This document shows, in pieces, positions 1 through 9,600 of a stretch of 64,000 bases of DNA (positions within the stretch are counted from its first letter, which is position 1; each line of letters opens with the position of its first letter). The position numbers and the translations under genes are program-made. The stretch is from assembly GCF_051020765.1 (NCBI RefSeq), contig NW_027469083.1:1798001-1862000 (forward strand), given 5' to 3'. A model generated the notes under the pieces. It saw only the letters and a list, made by a program, of their open reading frames with translations, was not told the DNA's origin and made no database searches. This DNA comes from Lasioglossum baleicum. Lineage: Eukaryota; Arthropoda; Insecta; Hymenoptera; Halictidae.

Positions 1-638
1 GCGTGGTCGGCACCGCGCAGAGACCTAAGGGGCGTTATTGGGATGGACCTCCCGTTGCCGGTCGTAGTCGACCACATGATCGGCAGCGAGAGGTCAAGAG
101 CAGCGATTGGCTCCTTCTGCGAGATTGTGATAACGCAGAAGGAGGCAGCGGAGAGGGAGAGGGAAGCCGACCCGCTCTCCGCCAGGAGGCTAGCATCGGC
201 GGGGCAACCCCGACGAGGCCGACGGCCCCCGTAAGGGGCCGCAGACGTCATGGCGGCGGTGGTACTACTTAGTACTTCCACCGCCGCCAAGGGGGGCTGG
301 CCGTTAAGGCGCCCCCGAGGTGGACAGGTCGCGGGGGGCGAGGTGGGGCAATAATCCCCTCCCCCCCCTCTACAAAGATGCGAACTGCCGGTCGACCCCC
401 TCCTTTTATTTTATAATATTTCATTTTACTCTATATTATAAATTTTATCTTTATCTTTTATTCCCCTTTATTTTGCCCCCCTTCTTATGTTTGTTGTGTT
501 TTGTCCATTGTATTTATTTACTTATTATTATTTATTTATTTATTGACTTTTATTTTATCTATTTTATCTATACACCTTTTCAATTATTGATTTTATCTTT
601 TATTTTATCATATTTTTAAGTTTTATGCGGGTTGACCA

Positions 639-661
639 GGGGGGTGGGACGGGGGGAGGGG
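639..661 (+). other. G-quadruplex motif, one per monomer
   Basis: Four G-runs of 6, 3, 6 and 4 bases with loops of one, two and one base (T, AC, A). This fits the standard G3+N1-7 quadruplex pattern on the + strand. The same motif follows gcgggttgacca in nearly every unit, for example 5386, 9169, 30426 and 62526. The unit at 43594-43616 has two substitutions that weaken it, and a G-to-C change (gggagcggac) trims the last run in units near 54017, 56872, 60659 and 63514. Whether it folds in the cell is not shown by the sequence. Confidence 0.8.
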
Positions 662-696
662 ACAGACGCGAGCCCGATCTCGCCTCTGTCCCCTCC
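655..696. repeat. 18-bp inverted repeat overlapping the G-run
   Basis: Left arm 655-672 (ggaggggacagacgcgag) pairs with right arm 679-696 (ctcgcctctgtcccctcc) with one mismatch, around a 6-base loop. It is present in all units. Loop sequence varies by subfamily (cccgat, cccgaa, ccggaa, ctcgaa) while the arms are kept. It shares its left end with the last G-run of the quadruplex motif, so the two structures cannot form on the same strand at once. Confidence 0.85.
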
Positions 697-747
697 TTGT
701 CGCGGCGGAAAAAAATACAATGCAGCGTGTACGAGTATTTGCACATG

Positions 748-755
748 TATAAAAA
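748..755 (+). promoter_or_regulatory. TATA-like box in each monomer
   Basis: The sequence tataaaaa lies in the conserved context gcacatgtataaaaatcgg, about 60 bp upstream of an ATG (807) and 120 bp upstream of the R1-derived frame. It fits an RNA polymerase II TATA box by sequence alone. One unit has tgtaaaaa instead (8328-8335). No initiator or transcript evidence can be seen, and TATA-like strings are common in A/T-rich DNA. Confidence 0.3.
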
Positions 756-867
756 TCGGATGGCGCGGTAACAAAAATTCTAAATTATACAGCACAAGTT
801 GCAGCAATGCATGCGCATAAGTTAAATTACCTGCACACCGCCGTTTCCTCAGACTGTGTTTTCATAA

Positions 868-1179
868 CTGGCCCTAGGAGGATCGCAGTGCCACCACTGC
901 GAGGAGGCCCAGGACTCTGCGCGGCATACGCTGGAAGAATGTCCAGCGTGGTCGGCACCGCGCAGAGACCTAAGGGGCGTTATTGGGATGGACCTCCCGT
1001 TGCCGGTCGTGGTCGACCACATGATCGGCAGCGAGAGGTCAAGAGCAGCGATTGGCTCCTTCTGCGAGATTGTGATAACGCAGAAGGAGGCAGCGGAGAG
1101 GGAGAGGGAAGCCGACCCGCTCTCCGCCAGGAGGCTAGCATCGGCGGGGCAACCCCGACGAGGCCGACGGCCCCCGTAA
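868..1179 (+). pseudogene. R1-clade retrotransposon ORF2, C-terminal remnant
   Basis: The open frame runs from just after a TAA at 865-867 to the TAA at 1177-1179, 103 codons. It opens with a zinc knuckle CX2CX8HX4C: Cys at 889 and 898, His at 925, Cys at 940, within residues CHHCEEAQDSARHTLEEC. A CPAW motif, an IGMDLPLPVVVDHM stretch, SERSRAAI.SFCEIV, QKEAAERERE and a basic tail ending RRPP follow. In R1-clade non-LTR elements this knuckle and tail close the endonuclease/reverse transcriptase protein. The catalytic domains are absent, so this is a 5'-truncated fragment fixed in the satellite and not a working gene. The same segment lies in every monomer. The frame is intact in most; nine carry an internal TAG. 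Family assignment is from recognition of the motif pattern, not from a database search. Confidence 0.85.
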
Positions 1180-1195
1180 GGGGCCGCAGACGTAA

Positions 1196-1234
1196 TGGCG
1201 GCGGTGGTACTACTTAGTACTTCCACCGCCGCCA
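1196..1234 (+). repeat. 12-bp-stem hairpin just after the R1 stop codon
   Basis: Perfect arms tggcggcggtgg (1196-1207) and ccaccgccgcca (1223-1234) enclose 15 bases, which themselves hold a short tacta/tagta stem. It begins 17 bases after the R1 ORF2 stop, so it is probably part of the old R1 3' UTR; structured 3' UTRs are used by reverse transcriptases of this group to recognise template RNA. Copies carry single changes (ggcgatgg at 34786-34793 and 37617-37624, ggtggcgg at 45100-45107, ccgcggcc at 56473-56480). The unit at 39297 lacks it altogether. Confidence 0.75.
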
Positions 1235-1300
1235 AGGGGGGCTGGCCGTTAAGGCGCCCCCGAGGTGGACAGGTCGCGGGGGGCGAGGTGGAGCAATAAT

Positions 1301-1314
1301 CCCCTCCCCCCCTC
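1301..1314 (+). repeat. Variable C-run of the monomer
   Basis: A cccctcccccc(c)tc tract preceding ctacaaagatgcga. Its length changes from unit to unit (for example longer at 7935-7947 and 31088-31101, interrupted by T at 2249-2261 and 52771-52782). It explains much of the 1-4 bp scatter in unit length. The tract is also the place where sequencing or assembly indels would be most likely. Confidence 0.8.
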
Positions 1315-1345
1315 TACAAAGATGCGACCTGACGGTCGACCCACC

Positions 1346-1565
1346 TCCTTTTATTTTATAATATTTCATTTTACTCTATATTATAAATTTTATCTTTATC
1401 TTTTATTCCCCTTTATTTTGCCCCCCTTCTTATGTTTGTTGTGTTTTGTCCATTGTATTTATTTACTTATTATTATTTATTTATTTAATGACTTTTATTT
1501 TATCTATTTTATCTATACACCTTTACATTTACTGATTTTATCTTTTATTTTATCATATTTTTAAG
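1346..1565. repeat. A/T-rich block of the monomer
   Basis: About 220 bp dominated by T and A on the + strand, with repeated tttattttat, tatttattta and tctattttatct strings and two short C-rich islands (ttccccttt and gccccccttc). It separates the R1-derived GC-rich part from the next unit's G-run. No gene is visible. Subfamilies differ in the number of ttta steps and in the tail (cattttcaattattg versus catttacatttactg types). Its origin is unknown. Confidence 0.85.
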
Positions 1566-1639
1566 TTTTATGCGGGTTGACCAGGGGGGTGGGACGGGGG
1601 GAGGGGACAGACGCGAGCCGGAACTCGCCTCTGTCCCCT

Positions 1640-3530
1640 CCTTGTCGCGTGCGGAAAAAAATACAATGCAGCGTGTACGAGTATTTGCACATGTATAAAA
1701 ATCGGATGGCGCGGTAACAAAAATTCTAAATTATACAGCACAAGTTGCAGCAATGCATGCGCATAAGTGAAATTACCTGCATACCTCCGTTTCCTCAAAC
1801 TGTGTGTTCATAACTGGCACTAGGAGGATCGCAGTGCCACCACTGCGAGGAGGCCCAGGACTCTGCGCGGCATACGCTGGAAGAATGTCCAGCGTGGTCG
1901 GCACCGCGCAGAGACCTAAGGGGCGTTATTGGGATGGACCTCCCGTTGCCGGTCGTGGTCGACCACATGATCGGCAGCGAGAGGTCAAGAGCAGCAATTG
2001 CCTCCTTCTGCTAGATTGTGATAACGCAGAAGGAGGCAGCGGAGAGGGAGAGGGAAGCCGACCCGCTCTCCGCCAGGAGGCTAGCATCGGCGGGGCAACC
2101 CCGACGAGGCCGACGGCCCCCGTAAGGGGCCGCAGACGTAATGGCGGCGGTGGTACTACTTAGTACTTCCACCGCCGCCAAGGGGGGCTGGCCGTTAAGG
2201 CGCCCTCGAGGTGGACAGGTCGCGGGGGGCGAGGTGGAGCAATAATCCCCTCCTCCTCCTCTACAAAGATGCGACCTGCCGGTCGACCCCCCTCCTTTTA
2301 TTTTATAATATTTCATTTTACTCTATATTATAAATTTTATCTTTATCTTTTATTCCCCTTTATTTTGCCCCCCCTTCTTATGTTTGTTGTGTTTTGTCCA
2401 TTGTATTTATTTACTTATTATTATTTATTTATTTATTGACTTTTATTTTATCTATTTTATCTATACACCTTTTCATTTACTGATTTTATCTTTTATTTTA
2501 TCATATTTTTAAGTTTTATGCGGGTTGACCAGGGGGGTGGGACGGGGGGAGGGGACAGACGCGAGCCGGAACTCGCTTCTGTCCCCTCCTTGTCGCGTGC
2601 GGAAAAAAATACAATGCAGCGTGTACGAGTATTTGCACATGTATAAAAATCGGATGGCGCGGTAACAAAAATTCTAAATTATACAGCACAAGTTGCAGCA
2701 ATGCATGCGCATAAGTGAAATTACCTGCATACCTCCGTTTCCTCAAACTGTGTGTTCATAACTGGCACTAGGAGGATCGCAGTGCCACCACTGCGAGGAG
2801 GCCCAGGACTCTGCGCGGCATACGCTGGAAGAATGTCCAGCGTGGTCGGCACCGCGCAGAGACCTAAGGGGCGTTATTGGGATGGACCTCCCGTTGCCGG
2901 TCGTGGTCGACCACATGATCGGCAGCGAGAGGTCAAGAGCAGCAATTGCCTCCTTCTGCTAGATTGTGATAACGCAGAAGGAGGCAGCGGAGAGGGAGAG
3001 GGAAGCCGACCCGCTCTCCGCCAGGAGGCTAGCATCGGCGGGGCAACCCCGACGAGGCCGACGGCCCCCGTAAGGGGCCGCAGACGTAATGGCGGCGGTG
3101 GTACTACTTAGTACTTCCACCGCCGCCAAGGGGGGCTGGCCGTTAAGGCGCCCTCGAGGTGGACAGGTCGCGGGGGGCGAGGTGGAGCAATAATCCCCTC
3201 CTCCTCCTCTACAAAGATGCGACCTGCCGGTCGACCCCCCTCCTTTTATTTTATAATATTTCATTTTACTCTATATTATAAATTTTATCTTTATCTTTTA
3301 TTCCCCTTTATTTTGCCCCCCCTTCTTATGTTTGTTGTGTTTTGTCCATTGTATTTATTTACTTATTATTATTTATTTATTTATTGACTTTTATTTTATC
3401 TATTTTATCTATACACCTTTTCATTTACTGATTTTATCTTTTATTTTATCATATTTTTAAGTTTTATGCGGGTTGACCAGGGGGGTGGGACGGGGGGAGG
3501 GGACAGACGCGAGCCGGAACTCGCTTCTGT
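1640..3530 (+). repeat. Adjacent near-identical monomers (period 948)
   Basis: The units with landmarks 1934 and 2882 match closely over their length, including the shared TAG, the gcagcaattgcc variant and the cctcctcctcc form of the C-run. This is a single-unit tandem duplication. The same unit type recurs at 5725 with a different C-run. Confidence 0.75.
1814..2125 (+). pseudogene. R1 ORF2 remnant with internal TAG (variant lineage)
   Basis: Here the codon after SFC is TAG (2012-2014; ttctgctagattg instead of ttctgcgagattg), truncating the remnant about 38 codons early. Eight further units share the TAG: landmarks 2882, 5725, 33619, 34566, 36458, 37405, 39297 and 49617. They lie on both sides of the transposon insertion and are separated by TAG-free units. 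The shared base marks a sub-lineage of monomers moved or converted around the array. Confidence 0.85.
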
Positions 3531-3712
3531 CCCCTCCTTGTCGCGTGCGGAAAAAAATACAATGCAGCGTGTACGAGTATTTGCACATGTATAAAAATCG
3601 GATGGCGCGGTAACAAAAATTCTAAATTATACAGCACAAGTTGCAGCAATGCATGCGCATAAGTTAAATTACCTGCATACCTCCGTTTCCTCAAACTGTG
3701 TGTTCATAACTG

Positions 3713-3758
3713 GTCCTGGGCCTCCTCGCAGTGCCACCACTGCGAGGAGGCCCAGGAC
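3713..3758. repeat. Perfect 46-bp palindrome replacing the normal unit sequence
   Basis: Arms of 21 bp (gtcctgggcctcctcgcagtg and its complement) flank the loop ccac. Ordinary units read ggcactaggaggatcgcagtg here and have only the inner 8-bp stem. The left arm has been rewritten as an exact inverted copy of the right arm, as expected from a replication template switch at a quasi-palindrome. It lies at the upstream edge of the R1 remnant and leaves the zinc knuckle codons unchanged. Confidence 0.9.
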
Positions 3759-4658
3759 TCTGCGCGGCATACGCTGGAAGAATGTCCAGCGTGGTCGGCA
3801 CCGCGCAGAGACCTAAGGGACGTTATTGGGATGGACCTCCCGTTGCCGGTCGTGGTCGACCACATGATCGGCAGCGAGAGGTCAAGAGCAGCCATTGCCT
3901 CCTTCTGCGAGATTGTGATAACGCAGAAGGAGGCAGCGGAGAGGGAAAGGGAAGCCGACCCGCTCTCCGCCAGGAGGCTAGCATCGGCGGGGCAACCCCG
4001 ACGAGGCCGACGGCCCCCGTAAGGGGCCGCAGACGTAATGGCGGCGGTGGTACTACTTAGTACTTCCACCGCCGCCAAGGGGGGCTGGCCGTTAAGGTGC
4101 CCTCGAGGTGGACAGGTCGCGGGGGGCGAGGTGGAGCAATAATCCCCTCCTCCACCTCTACAAAGATGCGACCTGCCGGTCGACCCCCCTCCTTTTATTT
4201 TATAATATTTCATTTTACTCTATATTATAAATTTTATCTTTATCTTTTATTCCCCTTTATTTTGCCCCCCCTTCTTATGTTTGTTGTGTTTTGTCCATTG
4301 TATTTATTTACTTATTATTATTTATTTATTTATTGACTTTTATTTTATCTATTTTATCTATACACCTTTTCATTTACTGATTTTATCTTTTATTTTATCA
4401 TATTTTTAAGTTTTATGCGGGTTGACCAGGGGGGTGGGACGGGGGGAGGGGACAGACGCGAGCCGGAACTCGCTTCTGTCCCCTCCTTGTCGCGTGCGGA
4501 AAAAAATACAATGCAGCGTGTACGAGTATTTGCACATGTATAAAAATCGGATGGCGCGGTAACAAAAATTCTAAATTATACAGCACAAGTTGCAGCAATG
4601 CATGCGCATAAGTTAAATTACCTGCATACCTCCGTTTCCTCAAACTGTGTGTTCATAA

Positions 4659-4970
4659 TTGGCACTAGGAGGATCGCAGTGCCACCACTGCGAGGAGGCC
4701 CAGGACTCTGCGCGGCATACGCTGGAAGAATGTCCAGCGTGGTCGGCACCGCGCAGAGACCTAAGGGGCGTTATTGGGATGGACCTCCCGTTGCCGGTCG
4801 TGGTCGACCACATGATCGGCAGCGAGAGGTCAAGAGCAGCGATTGCCTCCTTCTGCGAGATTGTGATAACGCAGAAGGAGGCAGCGGAGAGGGTAAGGGA
4901 AGCCGACCCGCTCTCCGCCAGGAGGCTAGCATCGGCGGGGCAACCCCGACGAGGCCGACGGCCCCCGTAA
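4659..4970 (+). pseudogene. R1 ORF2 remnant, longest continuous reading in its unit
   Basis: Same 103-codon remnant as in other units, here readable from a TTG at 4659 because the preceding sequence is ataattggcac instead of ataactggcac. The zinc knuckle CHHC...H...C and the C-terminal RRPP stop are intact. It carries a GTAAGG variant (AERVRE instead of AERERE), which also occurs in the units at 7622, 30774 and 31723. There is no sign of an upstream start that would make it a genuine gene. Confidence 0.8.
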
Positions 4971-6555
4971 GGGGCCGCAGACGTAATGGCGGCGGTGGTA
5001 CTACTTAGTACTTCCACCGCCGCCAAGGGGGGCTGGCCGTTAAGGCGCCCCCGAGGTGGACAGGTCGCGGGGGGCGAGGTGGAGCAATAATCCCCTCCCC
5101 CCCTCTACAAAGATGCGACCTGACGGTCGACCCACCTCCTTTTATTTTATAATATTTCATTTTACTCTATATTATAAATTTTATCTTTATCTTTTATTCC
5201 CCTTTATTTTGCCCCCCTTCTTATGTTTGTTGTGTTTTGTCCATTGTATTTATTTACTTATTATTATTTATTTATTTAATGACTTTTATTTTATCTATTT
5301 TATCTATACACCTTTACATTTACTGATTTTATCTTTTATTTTATCATATTTTTAAGTTTTATGCGGGTTGACCAGGGGGGTGGGACGGGGGGAGGGGACA
5401 GACGCGAGCCGGAACTCGCCTCTGTCCCCTCCTTGTCACGTGCGGAAAAAAATACAATCCAGCGTGTACGAGTATTTGCACATGTATAAAAATCGGATGG
5501 CGCGGTAACAAAAATTCTAAATTATACAGCACAAGTTGCAGCAATGCATGCGCATAAGTGAAATTACCTGCATACCTCCGTTTCCTCAAACTGTGTGTTC
5601 ATAACTGGCACTAGGAGGATCGCAGTGCCACCACTGCGAGGAGGCCCAGGACTCTGCGCGGCATACGCTGGAAGAATGTCCAGCGTGGTCGGCACCGCGC
5701 AGAGACCTAAGGGGCGTTATTGGGATGGACCTCCCGTTGCCGGTCGTGGTCGACCACATGATCGGCAGCGAGAGGTCAAGAGCAGCAATTGCCTCCTTCT
5801 GCTAGATTGTGATAACGCAGAAGGAGGCAGCGGAGAGGGAGAGGGAAGCCGACCCGCTCTCCGCCAGGAGGCTAGCATCGGCGGGGCAACCCCGACGAGG
5901 CCGACGGCCCCCGTAAGGGGCCGCAGACGTAATGGCGGCGGTGGTACTACTTAGTACTTCCACCGCCGCCAAGGGGGGCTGGCCGTTAAGGCGCCCCCGA
6001 GGTGGACAGGTCGCGGGGGGCGAGGTGGAGCAATAATCCCCTCCCCCCCCCTCTACAAAGATGCTACCTGCCGGTCGACCCCCCTCCTTTTATTTTATAA
6101 TATTTCATTTTACTCTATATTATAAATTTTATCTTTATCTTTTATTCCCCTTTATTTTGCCCCCCTTCTTATGTTTGTTGTCTTTTGTCCATTGTATTTA
6201 TTTACTTATTATTATTTATTTATTTAATGACTTCTATTTTATCTATTTTATCTATACACCTTTACATTTACTGATTTTTTCTTTTATTTTATCATATTTT
6301 TAAGTTTTATGCGGGTTGACCAGGGTGGTGGGACGGGGGGAGGGGACAGACGCGAGCCGGAACTCGCCTCTGTCCCCTCCTTGTCGCGTGCGGAAACAAA
6401 TACAATGCAGCGTGTACGAGTATTTGCACATGTATAAAAATCGGATGGCGCGGTAACAAAAATTCTAAATTATACAGCACAAGTTGCAGCAATGCATGCG
6501 CATAAGTTAAATTACCTGCATACCTCCGTTTCCTCAAACTGTGTGTTCATAACTG

Positions 6556-6601
6556 GTCCTGGGCCTCCTCGCAGTGCCACCACTGCGAGGAGGCCCAGGA
6601 C
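6556..6601. repeat. Perfect 46-bp palindrome, second copy
   Basis: Identical to the palindrome at 3713-3758, in the unit 2,843 bp (three units) further on. The surrounding units of the two places are also close copies, so this is one event followed by amplification. Confidence 0.9.
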
Positions 6602-9600
6602 TCTGCGCGGCATACGCTGGAAGAATGTCCAGCGTGGTCGGCACCGCGCAGAGACCTAAGGGACGTTATTGGGATGGACCTCCCGTTGCCGGTCGTGGTC
6701 GACCACATGATCGGCAGCGAGAGGTCAAGAGCAGCGATTGCCTCCTTCTGCGAGATTGTGATAACGCAGAAGGAGGCAGCGGAGAGGGAAAGGGAAGCCG
6801 ACCCGCTCTCCGCCAGGAGGCTAGCATCGGCGGGGCAACCCCGACGAGGCCGACGGCCCCCGTAAGGGGCCGCAGACGTAATGGCGGCGGTGGTACTACT
6901 TAGTACTTCCACCGCCGCCAAGGGGGGCTGGCCGTTAAGGCGCCCTCGAGGTGGACAGGTCGCGGGGGGCGAGGTGGAGCAATAATCCCCTCCTCCTCCT
7001 CTACAAAGATGCGACCTGCCGGTCGACCCCCCTCCTTTTATTTTATAATATTTCATTTTACTCTATATTATAAATTTTATCTTTATCTTTTATTCCCCTT
7101 TATTTTGCCCCCCCTTCTTATGTTTGTTGTGTTTTGTCCATTGTATTTATTTACTTATTATTATTTATTTATTTATTGACTTTTATTTTATCTATTTTAT
7201 CTATACACCTTTTCATTTACTGATTTTATCTTTTATTTTATCATATTTTTAAGTTTTATGCGGGTTGACCAGGGGGGTGGGACGGGGGGAGGGGACAGAC
7301 GCGAGCCGGAACTCGCTTCTGTCCCCTCCTTGTCGCGTGCGGAAAAAAATACAATGCAGCGTGTACGAGTATTTGCACATGTATAAAAATCGGATGGCGC
7401 GGTAACAAAAATTCTAAATTATACAGCACAAGTTGCAGCAATGCATGCGCATAAGTTAAATTACCTGCATACCTCCGTTTCCTCAAACTGTGTGTTCATA
7501 ACTGGCACTAGGAGGATCGCAGTGCCACCACTGCGAGGAGGCCCAGGACTCTGCGCGGCATACGCTGGAAGAATGTCCAGCGTGGTCGGCACCGCGCAGA
7601 GACCTAAGGGGCGTTATTGGGATGGACCTCCCGTTGCCGGTCGTGGTCGACCACATGATCGGCAGCGAGAGGTCAAGAGCAGCGATTGCCTCCTTCTGCG
7701 AGATTGTGATAACGCAGAAGGAGGCAGCGGAGAGGGTAAGGGAAGCCGACCCGCTCTCCGCCAGGAGGCTAGCATCGGCGGGGCAACCCCGACGAGGCCG
7801 ACGGCCCCCGTAAGGGGCCGCAGACGTAATGGCGGCGGTGGTACTACTTAGTACTTCCACCGCCGCCAAGAGGGGCTGGCCGTTAAGGCGCCCCCGAGGT
7901 GGACAGGTCGCGGGGGGCGAGGTGGAGCAATAATCCCCCCCCCCCCCTCTACAAAGATGCGACCTGACGGTCGACCCCCCTCCTTTTATTTTATAATATT
8001 TCATTTTACTCTATATTATAAATTTTATCTTTATCTTTTATTCCCCTTTATTTTGTCCCCCTTCTTATGATTGTTGTGTTTTGTCCATTGTATTTATTTA
8101 CTTATTATTATTTATTTATTTAATGACTTTTATTTTATCTATTTTATCTATACACCTTTATATTTACTGATTTTATCTTTTATTTTATCATATTTTTAAG
8201 TTTTATACGGGTTGACCAGGGGGGTGGGACGGGGGGAGGGGACAGACGCGAGCCCGAACTCGCCTCTGTCCCCTCCTTGTCGCGTGCGGAAAAAAATACA
8301 ATGCAGCGTGTACGAGTATTTGCACATGTGTAAAAATCGGATGGCGCGGTAACAAAAATTCTAAATTATACAGCACAAGTTGCAGCAATGCATGCGCATA
8401 AGTTAAATTACCTGCATACCGCCGTTTCCTCAAACTGTGTGTTCATAACTGGCACTAGGAGGATCGCAGTGCCACCACCGCGAGGAGGCCCAGGACTCTG
8501 CGCGGCATACGCTGGAAGAATGTCCAGCGTGGTCGGTACCGCGCAGAGACCTAAGGGGCGTTATTGGGATGGACCTCCCGTTGCCGGTCGTGGTCGACCA
8601 CATGATCGGCAGCGAGAGGTCAAGAGCAGCGATTGCCTCCTTCTGCGAGATTGTGATAACGCAGAAGGAGGCAGCGGAGAGGGAGAGGGAAGCCGACCCG
8701 CTCTCCGCAAGGAGGCTAGCATCGGCGGGGCAACCCCGACGAAGCCGACGGCCCCCGTAAGGGGCCGCAGACGTAATGGCGGCGGTGGTACTACTTAGTA
8801 CTTCCACCGCCGCCGAGGGGGGCTGGCCGTTAAGGAGCCCCCGAGGTGGACAGGTCGCGGGGGGCGAGGTGGTGCAATAATCCCCTCCCCCCCTCTACAA
8901 AGATGCGACCTTCCGGTCGACCCCCCTCCTTTTATTTTATAATATTTCATTTTACTATATATTATAAATTTTATCTTTATCTTTTATTCCCCTTTATTTT
9001 GCCCCCCTTCTTATGTTTGTTGTGTTTTGTCCATTGTATTTATTTACTTATTATTATTTATTTATTGACTTTTATTTTATCTATTTTATCTATACACCTT
9101 TTCAATTATTGATTTTATCTTTTATTTTATCATATTTTTAAGTTTTATGCGGGTTGACCAGGGGGGTGGGACGGGGGGAGGGGACAGACGCGAGCCCGAT
9201 CTCGCCTCTGTCCCCTCCTTGTCGCGGCGGAAAAAAATACAATGCAGCGTGTACGAGTATTTGCACATGTATAAAAATCGGATGGCGCGGCAACAAAAAT
9301 TCTAAATTATATAGCACAAGTTGCAGCAATGCATGCGCATAAGTTAAATTACCTGCATACCGCCGTTTCCTCAAACTGTGTGTTCATAACTGGCACTAGG
9401 AGGATCGCAGTGCCACCACTGCGAGGAGGCCCAGGACTCTGCGCGGCATACGCTGGAAGAATGTCCAGCGTGGTCGGCACCGCGCAGAGACCTAGGGGGC
9501 ATTATTGGGATGGACCTCCCGTTGCCGGTCGTGGTCGACCACATGATCGGCAGCGAGAGGTCAAGAGCAGCGATTGGCTCCTTCTGCGAGATTGTGATAA

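Larger units (their letters stand above)
621..1565 (+). repeat. Representative satellite monomer (945 bp)
   Basis: One full unit, cut by convention after the A/T-rich block, annotated here as a key for all others. In order it holds a G-quadruplex motif (639-661), an 18-bp-arm inverted repeat (655-696), an A-run and TATA-like stretch (713-755), a junction region of unknown origin (756-867), the R1 ORF2 C-terminal remnant (868-1179), a 12-bp-stem hairpin (1196-1234), a GC-rich 3' UTR-like stretch ending in a C-run (1235-1320) and an A/T-rich block (1346-1565). The unit therefore alternates sharply between GC-rich and A/T-rich halves. The start point is arbitrary because the array is continuous. 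Confidence 0.95.

Noticed and set aside
621..640. CENP-B box in the monomer
   Set aside because: The sequence near gcgggttgac lacks the TTCG half of the motif at the right distance, so centromere identity cannot be argued from it.
807..1217. Recurrent 136-codon + strand open frame (starting MHAHKLNY) as a gene family
   Set aside because: It is out of frame with the R1 remnant, is closed by TGA in many units, and is open mainly because GC-rich sequence has few stops. There is no recognisable domain.
1196..1234. Bacterial-type intrinsic terminator
   Set aside because: The hairpin is not followed by a T-run and the setting is a eukaryotic satellite. An R1 3' UTR structure explains it better.
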